Part shown: positions 32,209 to 41,060 of the stretch, piece after piece
How positions within the stretch are numbered: the stretch's first letter is position 1
How the letters are laid out: every line of letters begins with the position of its first letter
NCBI RefSeq assembly: GCF_030518795.1
Contig: NZ_CP130427.1
Span: forward strand, 4,464,001-4,528,000
Length of the DNA: 64,000 bases
DNA from: Micromonospora sp. NBRC 110009
GTDB lineage: Bacteria > Actinomycetota > Actinomycetes > Mycobacteriales > Micromonosporaceae
Direction: 5' to 3'
Notes under the pieces: generated by a model
Seen by the model: the letters and a program-made list of their open reading frames with translations, nothing else
Told to the model about the DNA's origin: nothing
The model's database searches: none
Position numbers and translations under genes: made by a program

Positions 32209-33534
32209 TCAGCTCGCGGCCCCGGTGAGCAGATTTCCGTCCGGAACGGCAATGGCGGAACGGTCCCCGGCCAGCAGCGCGGCGGCCCGGCGGGCCTGGA
32301 AACCGCCGTGTTCACGGCGGGCGGTGGCGTAGCTGCCGGCGGTGCGGGCCGCGACGGTGGTCCAGCCGTACCGCCGGGCGACCATGGTGCGGGCGCGGCG
32401 GGCCACCCGGCGGGCGAAGACCTCGTCGCCGAGGAGCCGGTCGACCGCGTCGGCCAGCGCGTCGGGGTCGCTGTGCGGGAAGGTGACGCCGGTGACACCG
32501 GGCTCGACGATCTCGGCCAGCCCGCCGGTGCTCGCCACCGCGAGCGGGGCACCGGCCGCGGCGGCCTCCAGCGCGATCATGCCGAACGGCTCGTAGAGGC
32601 TGGGGACGACGGTGGCGTCGGTGGCGGCGAGCACCGCCGGGAGCTGGGTGGCGTCCAGGAAACCGGCGAACCGCAGCGTCTCCCCGAGGTGCAGCCGCCC
32701 CGCCTGGTCCACCAGCTCCTCCCGGTACGGGCCGTCCCCGGCGATCACCACGCGCAGCCCCGGGTGCCGGTCCCGCAGGTACGGCACGGCGTGCACCAGG
32801 TGCTGCACGCCCTTCTCGTAGACCAGCCGGCCCGCGTACCCGACCAGCGGGCCGTTGCCGGCGAAGCGGGACCGGGCGGCGGCGATCGCGCGGGGGCGGG
32901 CGTGCCAGGCCCGGTCGTCCACCCCGTTGGGCACCACGTCGATCCGCCCGGCCGGTACGTCGAACAGCCGCGCCACCTGGTCCCGCATGTAGCCCGAGCA
33001 GGCGATCACCCGGGCCGAGGCGTTGCTCAGCCAGTGCTCGACGCCGTGGATGGTGCGGTTCATCTCCTCGGGCAGCCAGCCCTGGTGCCGCCCCGCCTCG
33101 GTCGCGTGGATCGTGGTCACCAGGGGTAGCTCGAGGTGCTCGGCCAGGGTGACGGCGGTGTGCGCGACCAGCCAGTCGTGGGCGTGGATGACGTCGTAGC
33201 CGCCGGACCCGGCGGCCCGCAGGGCCACCCGGGTGAGAGCGTGGTTGAACGCCATGGTCCAGGCGAGCAGGGAGTCGGTGGCGAGCGGGAAGCGGACCGG
33301 GTCCTCGGCGGCCCGCAGGATCCGGACGCCGTCCGCGTACTCCTCCAGGGGCGCGCCCTCGGCGTGGCGGGTGACGACGGTGACCTCGTGGCCGGCGGCG
33401 GCCAGCGCGACGGAGAGGGCGTGCACGTGGCGGCCGAGTCCACCGACGAGCACGGGCGGGTACTCCCAGGAGAGCATCAGCACCCGCTGGTGCCGGGCGG
33501 GCTGGATGTCGATCACTCCGGCGTCAGCTGACAT
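32209..33534 (-). CDS. GT4 family glycosyltransferase (glycogen synthase-like)
   Basis: A 441-residue retaining GT-B glycosyltransferase. Seen: VLMLSWEYPPVLVGGLGRHV (acceptor/donor loop typical of glycogen and starch synthases), YDVIHAHDWLVAHTAV, VVPNGVDDRAWHAR, LVGYAGRLVYEKGVQHLVHA, and the E-x7-E donor site PSLYEPFGMIALEAAAAG. It resembles GlgM/GlgA-type alpha-glucan synthases and stands next to a glycogen debranching enzyme, so an alpha-glucan role is likely; the donor (ADP-, UDP- or GDP-sugar) cannot be told. Start ATG 33534 has AAGGGGG upstream; earlier codons at 33588 lack a ribosome site. Confidence 0.8.
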   Translation of the reverse strand: MSADAGVIDIQPARHQRVLMLSWEYPPVLVGGLGRHVHALSVALAAAGHEVTVVTRHAEGAPLEEYADGVRILRAAEDPVRFPLATDSLLAWTMAFNHALTRVALRAAGSGGYDVIHAHDWLVAHTAVTLAEHLELPLVTTIHATEAGRHQGWLPEEMNRTIHGVEHWLSNASARVIACSGYMRDQVARLFDVPAGRIDVVPNGVDDRAWHARPRAIAAARSRFAGNGPLVGYAGRLVYEKGVQHLVHAVPYLRDRHPGLRVVIAGDGPYREELVDQAGRLHLGETLRFAGFLDATQLPAVLAATDATVVPSLYEPFGMIALEAAAAGAPLAVASTGGLAEIVEPGVTGVTFPHSDPDALADAVDRLLGDEVFARRVARRARTMVARRYGWTTVAARTAGSYATARREHGGFQARRAAALLAGDRSAIAVPDGNLLTGAAS

Positions 33535-33663
33535 GCGGCCCCCTTTGAGTTGTCCGTCCCGCACCGCGCGACGCGCCGCGCCGGGCACGTCGAGGGGTCG
33601 CCGCCCATCCTGCCGACTGGTCGATAACCAGCGAAGACACGCTGGTTGCCGGTGTGTAACGGG

Positions 33664-35607
33664 TTACCGGCGGGCGCGCCGCACGCGCAGCAGCTCGGCC
33701 ACCGACCACGCCTGGAAGGGGCAGCCGGTGGCGGCGTGCGGCGGGAGGCCGTCGGCCGTCTCGCTCACCGAGCCCAGGCCGAACTCCGTCAGGTGCCCCT
33801 CCAGGCCCACCAGCAGGTCGTCGGCCGGCAGCCCGGCCCGCCGGTACGCGTCGACGAACGGCCCGGTCAGCCACGGCCACACCGTGCCCTGGTGGTAGCC
33901 GGAGTCCCGCTCGGCCGGCCCGCCCCGGTGCCGGCCGACGAAGCCGGGCGAGTCGGGGGAGAGGCTGCGCGGCCCGAGCGGGGTGAACAGGCCCTCGGTG
34001 ATGCGGCGCAGCGTCGCCTCGTCCGGCTCCAGCGGGGCGTACGGCAGGGACCAGGCGAGCAGCTGGTTGGGGCGGAGCAGGTCGTCGTCGTGGTGCGGCG
34101 CCCCGCCGAGCGGGTACGCCGGCGCCGGCGCGTCCACCACGTCGTGTAGCCAGCCCGCCGGCGCCGGGAACCGCTCCCGGAACGCGGCGGTCGCCCTCGT
34201 GTGCAGCCCCCACAGCGCGCTGGCGTCCCGGCCGACCAGCCCGGTCAGCTCGGCCAGCCCGGCCAGCCCGTTGACCCAGAGCGCGTTCACCTCCACCGGC
34301 TTGCCGGTACGCGGCGTCACCGGCACCCCGTACACCCGGGCGTCCATCCAGGTCAGCGCGACGTCGGGTGGGCCGCCCTGGGTGAGCAGCCCGTCGGCCG
34401 GGTCGACGCCGATGCCGTACCGGGTGCCGGCGAGGTGCGCCTCCACCACGGCGTGCAGCGCCGGCAGCAGCTCGGCACCGAGGTCGATGTCCCCGGTGGC
34501 CGTGACGTGCCGGCTGACCGCGTGCAGGAACCAGAGCGTGGCGTCGACCGTGTTGTACTCCACCCGCCCGGTGTCGGCGGTGTTCGCCAGCATCCCCCCG
34601 GACAGCGTCGCCGCGTACGCCCGCAGCAGCTCCCGCCCCTCGTCGGCCCGGTTGGTGCCGAGGAACAGCCCCTCGTACGAGATCATGGTGTCCCGCGACC
34701 AGGCGCCGAACCACGGGTAGCCGGCCACCACGTCCGGCCCGGTGTCGGTGTGCACCACGAACGCGTCGGCCGCCAGGGCGAGGGTCGCCTCCACCGCGTC
34801 GTCCGGCTTGGCGGCGGCCACCACCGACCGGTGCCGCCGCCGGGCCGCCTCGATCAGCGCGGTCGCCGGCGGCGGCTCCTCGGTCAGGTCGTCCGCCCAG
34901 GCCAGCACCGACAGCGTGGCGCCCGGCTCGTCCAGCGCGCCGGAGAAGCGGCCCGCGTACCAGAGATCCTCGTCGGGGTTGAGGCCGCGCGCCGCCTCCT
35001 CCCGGTGGTGCACGCCCTGCCACCACTGCCCCTCGGGCGTCCAGTCCGGCCCGGCCAGCCGGAACGCGCCCTCGACCACCGCCCCGCCGGCCACCGGGTC
35101 CAGCCGCGGGGTCGGCCCGTCCGCCCGCCGCTCGCCGTGCGCGTCCCGCCAGGTGCAGGCCGCCGCCAGGTCCAACCGGACCGGGCCGCCGGCGACCAGC
35201 CGGTGAACCACCGCCACGCAGGACCGGCCGTACGCCATGGCGATCTCCCGCTCGATCACCACGTCACCGATCCGCCACCGCCAGCGCGGCACCCCGTCGG
35301 TCAGGTCGAAGCGCTCCAGCAGCTCGAAGCCGCGCGGGTCGACCACCCCGGAGGACCACTCGTGCGCGCCGAGCCGGGCCCGCGCCCCGGAGGGGAGGGT
35401 CACCGCCGGGTCCAGGCTGACCAGTCCCATCCGGCGGGACGCCGGCCGGTCCCCGGCCACCACGAGCAGCCCGTGGTAGCGGCGGGTGCGCAGCCCGCTG
35501 ACCGTGCCCATGGCGTAGCCGCCCCGGCCGTCGGTCACCAGCCACTCCCTGCTGGCGCCGGCGGACAGGTCCCCGCAGACCTGCGGTCCGAAACGAATGT
35601 CGATCAA
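33664..35607 (-). CDS. glycogen debranching enzyme, archaeal type (amylo-alpha-1,6-glucosidase)
   Basis: A 647-residue GH133/GDE-like protein: N-terminal beta-domain (EWLVTDGRGGYAMGTVSGLR, RYHGLLVVAGDRP) and C-terminal alpha/alpha-barrel (VAGYPWFGAWSRDTMISYEG, EYNTVDATLWFLHAV, GYHQGTVWPWLTGPFVDAYR). The Asp of WSRDT and acidic residues of the barrel are the expected catalytic sites for cleaving alpha-1,6 branches. TTG 35607 with GGAGG 4 nt upstream is chosen as start because the protein N-terminus IDIRFG begins there. It runs in the same direction as the GT4 gene (129 bp between) and is divergent, by only 42 bp, from the MGH1-like gene. Confidence 0.85.
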   Translation of the reverse strand: MIDIRFGPQVCGDLSAGASREWLVTDGRGGYAMGTVSGLRTRRYHGLLVVAGDRPASRRMGLVSLDPAVTLPSGARARLGAHEWSSGVVDPRGFELLERFDLTDGVPRWRWRIGDVVIEREIAMAYGRSCVAVVHRLVAGGPVRLDLAAACTWRDAHGERRADGPTPRLDPVAGGAVVEGAFRLAGPDWTPEGQWWQGVHHREEAARGLNPDEDLWYAGRFSGALDEPGATLSVLAWADDLTEEPPPATALIEAARRRHRSVVAAAKPDDAVEATLALAADAFVVHTDTGPDVVAGYPWFGAWSRDTMISYEGLFLGTNRADEGRELLRAYAATLSGGMLANTADTGRVEYNTVDATLWFLHAVSRHVTATGDIDLGAELLPALHAVVEAHLAGTRYGIGVDPADGLLTQGGPPDVALTWMDARVYGVPVTPRTGKPVEVNALWVNGLAGLAELTGLVGRDASALWGLHTRATAAFRERFPAPAGWLHDVVDAPAPAYPLGGAPHHDDDLLRPNQLLAWSLPYAPLEPDEATLRRITEGLFTPLGPRSLSPDSPGFVGRHRGGPAERDSGYHQGTVWPWLTGPFVDAYRRAGLPADDLLVGLEGHLTEFGLGSVSETADGLPPHAATGCPFQAWSVAELLRVRRARR

Positions 35608-35649
35608 CTTTCCTCCACCCCCGGCGAGGTGCGCCGCCTCACGGCGACA

Positions 35650-38352
35650 ATGGCCGCTGTGGTGGAGTACCCCGGCGGCGTCGAAGATGTGCAGGTGATC
35701 ACCGAGCGCCCGATTTCCGCGACCCCCGACCCCGAGCGGCACCGGCTCGCCCAGGCCGACGCCGGGGAGCAGGACTGGCGCGCATGGGGTCCCTATCTGT
35801 CCGAGCGGGCGTGGGGGACGGTACGGGAGGACTACAGCGAACACGGCACGGCGTGGGACTACTTCCCCCACGATCACGCGCGGTCCCGAGCCTACCGGTG
35901 GAACGAGGACGGGATGGCCGGCGTCTGCGACGACCGGCAGACCTTCTGCTTCGCCCTGGCGCTCTGGAACGGGCGGGATCCGATCCTCAAGGAGCGGATG
36001 TTCGGCCTCGGCGGCGACGGCGGCAACCACGGGGAGGACGTCAAGGAGTACTGGTGGTACGAGGACTCCACCCCCACCCACTCCTGGATGCGCTGGCGCT
36101 ACCACTACCCGCAGGCCGCCTTCCCGTACGACGAGCTGGTCGCGGTGAACGCGCTGCGTGGCCGGGACGACACCGAGTACGAGCTGGTCGACACCGGGAT
36201 CTTCGACGACGACCGGTACTGGGCGGTGACCGTCGACTACGCCAAGGCGTCCCCGACCGACCTGTGCATCCTGGTCACCGTCGCCAACCGGGGGGACCGG
36301 GACGATACCCTGCACGTGCTGCCCACCCTCTGGTTCCGCAACACCTGGGCCTGGGGGCTGCCCGGCGGGGACCGGGTGCCGAGGCTGGTCGGCGAGGGGT
36401 CCCGGCTGGTCGGCGAGCACTGGGTGCTCGGCCAGGTCCTGCTGGAGGGCGACGGAGAGCCCAGCCCGCTGCTCTGCGACAACGACACCAACGCCGAGCG
36501 GCTCTGGGGGCTGCCCGGGCGCTCGCCGTACCCGAAGGACGGCATCAACGACCACGTGGTGGCCGGCGCGGACACGGTCAACCCGGACCGGGAGGGGACC
36601 AAGGGCGCGTTGCACTACGTGCTGGACGTGCCGGCCGGCGGGCAGCGGCAGATCCGGCTCCGGCTGACCCGCACCGCCCCGCCCCCGGCGAGCGGCCCGC
36701 CACCCCCGGCCGACCTGGGCGACGACTTCGACGCGGTGATCTGGGCCCGGCGCGCCGAGGCCAACCGCTTCTTCGCCGGAGTCATCCCCGCCGAGGCGAC
36801 CGCCGACGAGACCCTCATCGCCCGCCAGGCGATCGCCGGGCTGATGTGGGGCAAGCAGTTCTACCACTTCGACGTCAAGCGGTGGCTGGAGGGCGACCCG
36901 GGCTCGACGCCGCCGCCCGCCGGTCGGCGGCACGGGCGCAACAGCGCCTGGTGGCACATGAACAGCTTCGACGTGATCTCCATGCCCGACCCCTGGGAGT
37001 ACCCCTGGTACGCCGCCTGGGACCTGGCCTTCCACTGCGTCACCCTGGCCCGGGTCGACCCCGGCTTCGCCAAGGACCAGCTGCTGCTCCTGCTCCGCGA
37101 GTGGTACCTGCACCCCAACGGGCAGATCCCGGCGTACGAGTGGGCGTTCGGGGACGTCAACCCGCCGGTGCACGCCTGGGCGGCGCTGAAGGTCTTCGAG
37201 ATCGACGGCTGCCGCGACCACGAGTTCCTCGCCCGGGTGATGCACAAGCTGCTGCTCAACTTCACCTGGTGGGTCAACCGCAAGGACACCGGCGGCAACA
37301 ACGTCTTCGAGGGCGGCTTCCTCGGGCTGGACAACGTCGGCCCGTTCGACCGGTCGGCCGCCCTGCCGGTGGCCGGGGTGCTGGAGCAGTCCGACGGCAC
37401 CGGCTGGATGGCCATGTACGCGCTGAACCTGCTCGACATGGCCATCGTGCTGGCCGAGCACGACCGGGCGTACGTGGACACCGCCACCAAGTTCTTCGAG
37501 CACTTCGCGTACATCGCCGCCGCCGCGTACGACCAGGGGCTCTGGGACGACGAGGACGCGTTCTTCTACGACGTGCTGCGGCTGGCCGACGGCAGCCAGG
37601 TGCCGCTGAAGGTCCGTTCGGTGGTGGGCCTGCTGCCGCTGGCGGCGGTCACCCGCCTCACCGGGCGTACCCTGCGCCACCTGCCCGAGCTGGGTGCCCG
37701 GCTGCGCTGGTTCCTCACCAACCGCCCCGAGTTCGCCGACGTGATCGGCGCCCGCCGGCTCGGCCCCGACGGGCGGCAGCAGCGGCTGCTGTCCATGGTG
37801 GGCCCGGAGCAGATGGTCCGGCTGCTCGCCCGGATGCTGGACACCGACGAGTTCCTCTCCGAGTACGGCCTGCGCACGCTCTCGCGCGCCCACCTGGACA
37901 AGCCGTTCACGGTGACCCTCGGCGGCCAGGAGTTCAGCGTGGGCTACGAGCCGGCCGAGTCGACCAGTGGCCTGTTCGGCGGCAACTCCAACTGGCGCGG
38001 CCCGATCTGGATGCCGACCAACTTCCTGCTGATCAGCGCGCTTCGCGACTACGCCGCCTTCTTCGGCGACGACCTCCAGGTGGAGTACCCGACCCGGTCC
38101 GGGGTGAAGCGGAGCCTGGACGAGATCGCCGACGACCTCTCCGCCCGGTTGATCGCCCTGTTCACCCGGGACGGCTGGGGTCGGCGGCCGATCTACGGCG
38201 CCTGCCAGCTGTTCCAGACCCACCCCGACTGGCGGGACCTGATCGCCTTCCCGGAGTACTTCCACGGCGACAACGGCGCCGGGCTGGGGGCGTGGCACCA
38301 GACCGGCTGGACGGCGCTGATCGCCGACCTCATCCTCACCCTGCGCCGCTGA
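35650..38352 (+). CDS. MGH1/GH63-like glycoside hydrolase domain protein
   Basis: A 900-residue cytoplasmic protein related to mannosylglycerate hydrolase/GH63 glucosidases. Seen: AWGTVREDYSEHGTAWDYFP near the N-terminus, SRAYRWNEDGMAGVCDDRQ, then the (alpha/alpha)6 barrel with SFDVISMPDPWEYPWYAAWD, IPAYEWAFGDVNPPVHAWAA and SNWRGPIWMPTNFLLISALR. The substrate is probably an alpha-linked glucoside (glycogen fragment or compatible solute); family knowledge does not fix it. ATG 35650 is given; GTG 35659, 7 nt after GACAAT, would be leaderless. Divergent from the debranching enzyme, with which it may share control. Confidence 0.75.
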   Translation: MAAVVEYPGGVEDVQVITERPISATPDPERHRLAQADAGEQDWRAWGPYLSERAWGTVREDYSEHGTAWDYFPHDHARSRAYRWNEDGMAGVCDDRQTFCFALALWNGRDPILKERMFGLGGDGGNHGEDVKEYWWYEDSTPTHSWMRWRYHYPQAAFPYDELVAVNALRGRDDTEYELVDTGIFDDDRYWAVTVDYAKASPTDLCILVTVANRGDRDDTLHVLPTLWFRNTWAWGLPGGDRVPRLVGEGSRLVGEHWVLGQVLLEGDGEPSPLLCDNDTNAERLWGLPGRSPYPKDGINDHVVAGADTVNPDREGTKGALHYVLDVPAGGQRQIRLRLTRTAPPPASGPPPPADLGDDFDAVIWARRAEANRFFAGVIPAEATADETLIARQAIAGLMWGKQFYHFDVKRWLEGDPGSTPPPAGRRHGRNSAWWHMNSFDVISMPDPWEYPWYAAWDLAFHCVTLARVDPGFAKDQLLLLLREWYLHPNGQIPAYEWAFGDVNPPVHAWAALKVFEIDGCRDHEFLARVMHKLLLNFTWWVNRKDTGGNNVFEGGFLGLDNVGPFDRSAALPVAGVLEQSDGTGWMAMYALNLLDMAIVLAEHDRAYVDTATKFFEHFAYIAAAAYDQGLWDDEDAFFYDVLRLADGSQVPLKVRSVVGLLPLAAVTRLTGRTLRHLPELGARLRWFLTNRPEFADVIGARRLGPDGRQQRLLSMVGPEQMVRLLARMLDTDEFLSEYGLRTLSRAHLDKPFTVTLGGQEFSVGYEPAESTSGLFGGNSNWRGPIWMPTNFLLISALRDYAAFFGDDLQVEYPTRSGVKRSLDEIADDLSARLIALFTRDGWGRRPIYGACQLFQTHPDWRDLIAFPEYFHGDNGAGLGAWHQTGWTALIADLILTLRR

Positions 38353-38427
38353 CCGGCGGGAAACCCGGCGGCCGCGGCGGGGCGGAGGCAGTACCGTGTC
38401 CCGGTCCACCAACGGGAGGAGTACGCG

Positions 38428-39126
38428 ATGGCAGAGCTCCGGGAGGCGAAGGTGCTCGTCTTCGACGCCGACGACACGCTCTGGGAGAACAACGTCCTCT
38501 TCGAGCGGGTGATCGACGACTTCCTCGCCTGGCTGGACCATCCGACCCTGGACCGGGCGGAGATCCGGGCCGTGCTGGACGACATCGAGCGGGCCAACGC
38601 GGTCGCCCACGGCTACGGCAGCAAGGTCTTCCTGCGCAGCCTCGGCGAGTGCCTGGAGAAGCTGCGCGAGCGCCCGGCCACCGTGCGGGAACGTGCCGAG
38701 CTCGAGGAGCTGGCCGCGGCGCTGGTCGGCCACCAGGTGGAGCTGATGCCGGGCGTCGCGGAGACCCTCGACGATCTGGCCACCCGGCACGAGCTGCTGC
38801 TGCTCACCAAGGGCGACCAGGAGGAACAGCAGCGCAAGCTGGACGCCTGCGGGCTGCTGCACCACTTCCGCGCCGCGCACATCGTGCGGGAGAAGGACGT
38901 GGCGACCTACCGCTGGCTGGCCCGCGAGCACGCCTTCGACCCGGCCGCCGCCTGGATGGTCGGCAACTCCCCGCGCTCGGACATCCTGCCCGCCCGGGCC
39001 GCCGGCATGAACGCGGTGTTCATCCCGAACGAGAACACCTGGGTGCTGGAGCACGACGAGCTCGACCCGTCCGACGTCGGGGTGATCCGGCTGGCGGCCT
39101 TCCCGGACCTGGTCCAGCACTTCTGA
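38428..39126 (+). CDS. HAD superfamily hydrolase
   Basis: A 232-residue haloacid dehalogenase-like phosphatase. Motif I FDADDTLWENN (nucleophile Asp), motif II LLLTKGDQEEQQRKL (Thr), a Lys in HIVREKDVATYRWL and motif IV MVGNSPRSDILPARAAG (acidic residue). The helical cap (residues 20-100) is of C1 type. Substrate unknown. ATG 38428 follows GGGAGGAG at 7 nt, so this message has a leader; TACCGT at 38391-38396 is a possible -10. Confidence 0.85.
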   Translation: MAELREAKVLVFDADDTLWENNVLFERVIDDFLAWLDHPTLDRAEIRAVLDDIERANAVAHGYGSKVFLRSLGECLEKLRERPATVRERAELEELAAALVGHQVELMPGVAETLDDLATRHELLLLTKGDQEEQQRKLDACGLLHHFRAAHIVREKDVATYRWLAREHAFDPAAAWMVGNSPRSDILPARAAGMNAVFIPNENTWVLEHDELDPSDVGVIRLAAFPDLVQHF

Positions 39127-39148
39127 CCGCGGCGGTAGGGTCCGGTTT

Positions 39149-39940
39149 GTGCCGCTGACCTTCCCCTCGCACCTCGCCCCGGTGCTGCCGTTGAAGCTGT
39201 GGCGGCCGCACTGGTTCGACGGGGTCGCGCTGGCCACCGGCGCGGTCGCGCCCGACGTGGGCTACCTGTTCACCGGCACCCGCTTCGACCTCGGCCTGCG
39301 CACCCACACCCTCGGGGGCCTGCTCTGGTGGTGCCTGCCGGTGGCGCTCGCGTACGCCTGGATCGTTCGTCGGGTGATCGCCGGCATCGCGGTGCACCTG
39401 CCCGGCGAGCGCCTCTTCGGCTGGCGGGACCACGCTGCGCTGGGCGGCGTGCGGCACCCCTGGCAGGTCACCGTCTGCTCGGCGCTCATCGGCGCGTTCA
39501 GCCACGTGGCGTGGGACCGGGTCACCCACACCGAGCGCTGGCCGCGCCTGCTGGGCATCGCCGACTTCCACGCCGCGACCGGCCTGTACTGGTGGCAGTT
39601 CGCGGACGTGCTCGGCACCCTGGGCGGGGCCGCCGTGGTGGTCGCCCTGGCGGTGTGGGGCGCGCGCCGTCGGGAGATCTTTGACGGCGTACGACCGCCC
39701 GCGCCGCCGGCCCGCCCGGCCGTCTTCTGGGCGGTGGCGCTGTCGGTCACCGCGCTGGGGAGTCTGGTGCTGTCGGGCCTGCCCGCCGCCGTCGTGCCGG
39801 CGCCGGCCGGGGTGCGTCTGCTGCACCTGTCGGCGCTCGCGCTGATCGCCGGGGCGGCGGCGGCCGGCGGGCTGACCCCGGCCCGACGGGACGCCGGACG
39901 GACTGATCGCCTCGAGGACAAACAGCGTCAGTCCGGCTGA
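39149..39940 (+). CDS. DUF4184 family integral membrane protein
   Basis: A 263-residue membrane protein. PLTFPSHLAPVLPLKLWRPH is the DUF4184 signature N-terminus, followed by GAVAPDVGYLF (acidic site) and ALIGAFSHVAWDRVTHTERW (His-rich motif), resembling membrane metal hydrolases such as YdjM-like proteins. Five to six membrane segments. Function not established. GTG 39149 has TAGGGT 7 nt upstream (leaderless). Confidence 0.85.
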   Translation: MPLTFPSHLAPVLPLKLWRPHWFDGVALATGAVAPDVGYLFTGTRFDLGLRTHTLGGLLWWCLPVALAYAWIVRRVIAGIAVHLPGERLFGWRDHAALGGVRHPWQVTVCSALIGAFSHVAWDRVTHTERWPRLLGIADFHAATGLYWWQFADVLGTLGGAAVVVALAVWGARRREIFDGVRPPAPPARPAVFWAVALSVTALGSLVLSGLPAAVVPAPAGVRLLHLSALALIAGAAAAGGLTPARRDAGRTDRLEDKQRQSG

Positions 39941-40007
39941 CCCTGTTACGCCGACATGCCGCATTTCAACGTTGGTATCAATCACACTCTCGCGGCCGCG
40001 GAAAATC

Positions 40008-40037
40008 TTGTTCGGCCTGCGCGGGGATGCCTAACCT
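40008..40037 (+). promoter_or_regulatory. promoter of the structured non-coding leader
   Basis: TTGTTC (40008-40013) and TAACCT (40032-40037) are 18 bp apart, in an AT-rich patch. Transcription should begin near 40044 and run through the structured region that ends in the hairpin at 40200-40255. No ribosome site or convincing reading frame follows immediately. Confidence 0.5.
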
Positions 40038-40043
40038 GAGCCC

Positions 40044-40255
40044 GCGTTCACGGCTCTTCGGGGTGAGTCGGGGACGCGCCGAAGTCCGGTAGTTGGGCAC
40101 CGTGGAGCTGAGTGCATGCGGGCCGGCTCGCCGTGTTGAGCCCGGCGTGGGCGGCGTGCCACGCCCGCCGCGCTCGCGACGGCGAATTCCGCTACCACAC
40201 CGGACGGCTGGGGGTCAGGACCGGGGAGTTGCGGACCCGGTCCTGACCCGTCCGG
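40044..40255 (+). ncRNA. structured leader RNA or small RNA (unclassified) ending in a terminator hairpin
   Basis: A promoter, about 150 nt rich in complementary segments and a strong hairpin make an RNA of about 210 nt without coding capacity. Stems seen: CTTCGG (40056-40061)/CCGAAG (40079-40084), GCCGG-CTC with GAG-CCCGGC (40123-40146), and GGCGTGG (40144-40150)/CCACGCC (40159-40165). The next gene (L,D-transpeptidase) starts 78 nt beyond the hairpin. GGGGTGAGTC and CCGAAGTCCGGTAG weakly recall c-di-AMP riboswitch segments, which precede cell-wall genes in actinomycetes, but conserved parts are missing. It may be a riboswitch/attenuator or an independent sRNA. Confidence 0.4.
40200..40255 (+). 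terminator. long terminator hairpin upstream of the L,D-transpeptidase gene
   Basis: GGGTCAGGACCGGG (40212-40225) and CCCGGTCCTGACCC (40236-40249) are a perfect 14-bp stem with a 10-nt loop. CCGGAC (40200-40205) and GTCCGG (40250-40255) add an outer stem. No U tract follows. It ends whatever is transcribed from 40044. Confidence 0.65.
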
Positions 40256-40332
40256 CACCCCCGCCACCACACCGGCAGGATCACCTCGGGCGGGGCGGTG
40301 CGAACCCCGGGTGACGTGCGAGGATCCTCCGC

Positions 40333-40971
40333 GTGAAGCCGACGAGGGCCGCCCAGCTGACCACCCTCCCGCCCGACGCGCGGCAGGTCGTCATCGTCAG
40401 CGGGGACGGCTACCGCACCACCCACGCCACCCTGGAGACCTACGCGCGGTCCGGCGACGGGTGGCACCCGGCCCTTCCGCCGCTGCCGGCCCGGATCGGC
40501 GGCGACGGGTTCAGCGACCAGCACGTCGAAGGCGTGCCCACCACCCCCACCGGCGTCTACGCCTTCGGCCCGACGATCTACGGCATCGCGGCCGACCCGG
40601 GCGTCCGTTACCCCTACCAGCGGGTCGCCGCCGACGACTGGTGGAACGCGAACCCCGACTCCCCGCACTACAACAGCTTCCAGCGGTCGGACACCCATCC
40701 CGGCGGACACAGCGAGGCGCTCTGGCGGGAGGAACCGGCGTACACGCACTTCGCGGTGATCACCTACAACATGCCGCCGACCGTCGCGGCCCCGGTGCCG
40801 AACGCCGGCAGCGGCATCTTCCTGCACGAGTTCAGCCGTGCCGGCGGCAACGCCACCGCCGGGTGCGTGGGCCTGTCCCACGCAGATCTGGTCGACGTGC
40901 TCACCTGGCTCGACCCCGCGGCGTCGCCGCACATCGTCCTTTCCCCGGCGGCGCACCTCGACCGCTACTGA
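40333..40971 (+). CDS. YkuD-type L,D-transpeptidase family protein
   Basis: A 212-residue protein with the YkuD catalytic signature: GIFLHEFSRAGGNATAGCVG, where the His and the Cys near residue 178 (AGCVGLSHADL) are the active site. GTPTGVYAF-like VPTTPTGVYAFGPTIYG is also typical. Classical L,D-transpeptidases crosslink peptidoglycan 3-3 outside the cell, but no signal peptide or membrane anchor is visible: the frame is closed by TGA at 40312 and GTG 40333 is the first start. Either export is unconventional or it acts in the cytoplasm. GAGGAT lies 7 nt before the start (leaderless). A structured RNA region lies upstream. Confidence 0.75.
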   Translation: MKPTRAAQLTTLPPDARQVVIVSGDGYRTTHATLETYARSGDGWHPALPPLPARIGGDGFSDQHVEGVPTTPTGVYAFGPTIYGIAADPGVRYPYQRVAADDWWNANPDSPHYNSFQRSDTHPGGHSEALWREEPAYTHFAVITYNMPPTVAAPVPNAGSGIFLHEFSRAGGNATAGCVGLSHADLVDVLTWLDPAASPHIVLSPAAHLDRY

Positions 40972-41060
40972 TCCGATCCCCGGGCGGCCGACCCGACCGT
41001 CCACCCCGGGGCCCTCCCCGCCCCGACCCGCCCCCGAAGAGATTCAGGACTGCGCCCGAC

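Noticed and set aside
33664..39237. Upstream extension of the debranching enzyme frame to 1857 codons
   Set aside because: The extension is antisense to the MGH1-like and HAD genes; the protein family N-terminus and ribosome site fix the start at 35607.
40044..40255. Firm call of a c-di-AMP (ydaO) riboswitch
   Set aside because: Only GGGGTGAGTC and CCGAAGTCCG resemble it; other conserved blocks and the closing stem could not be found. Reported as unclassified structured RNA.
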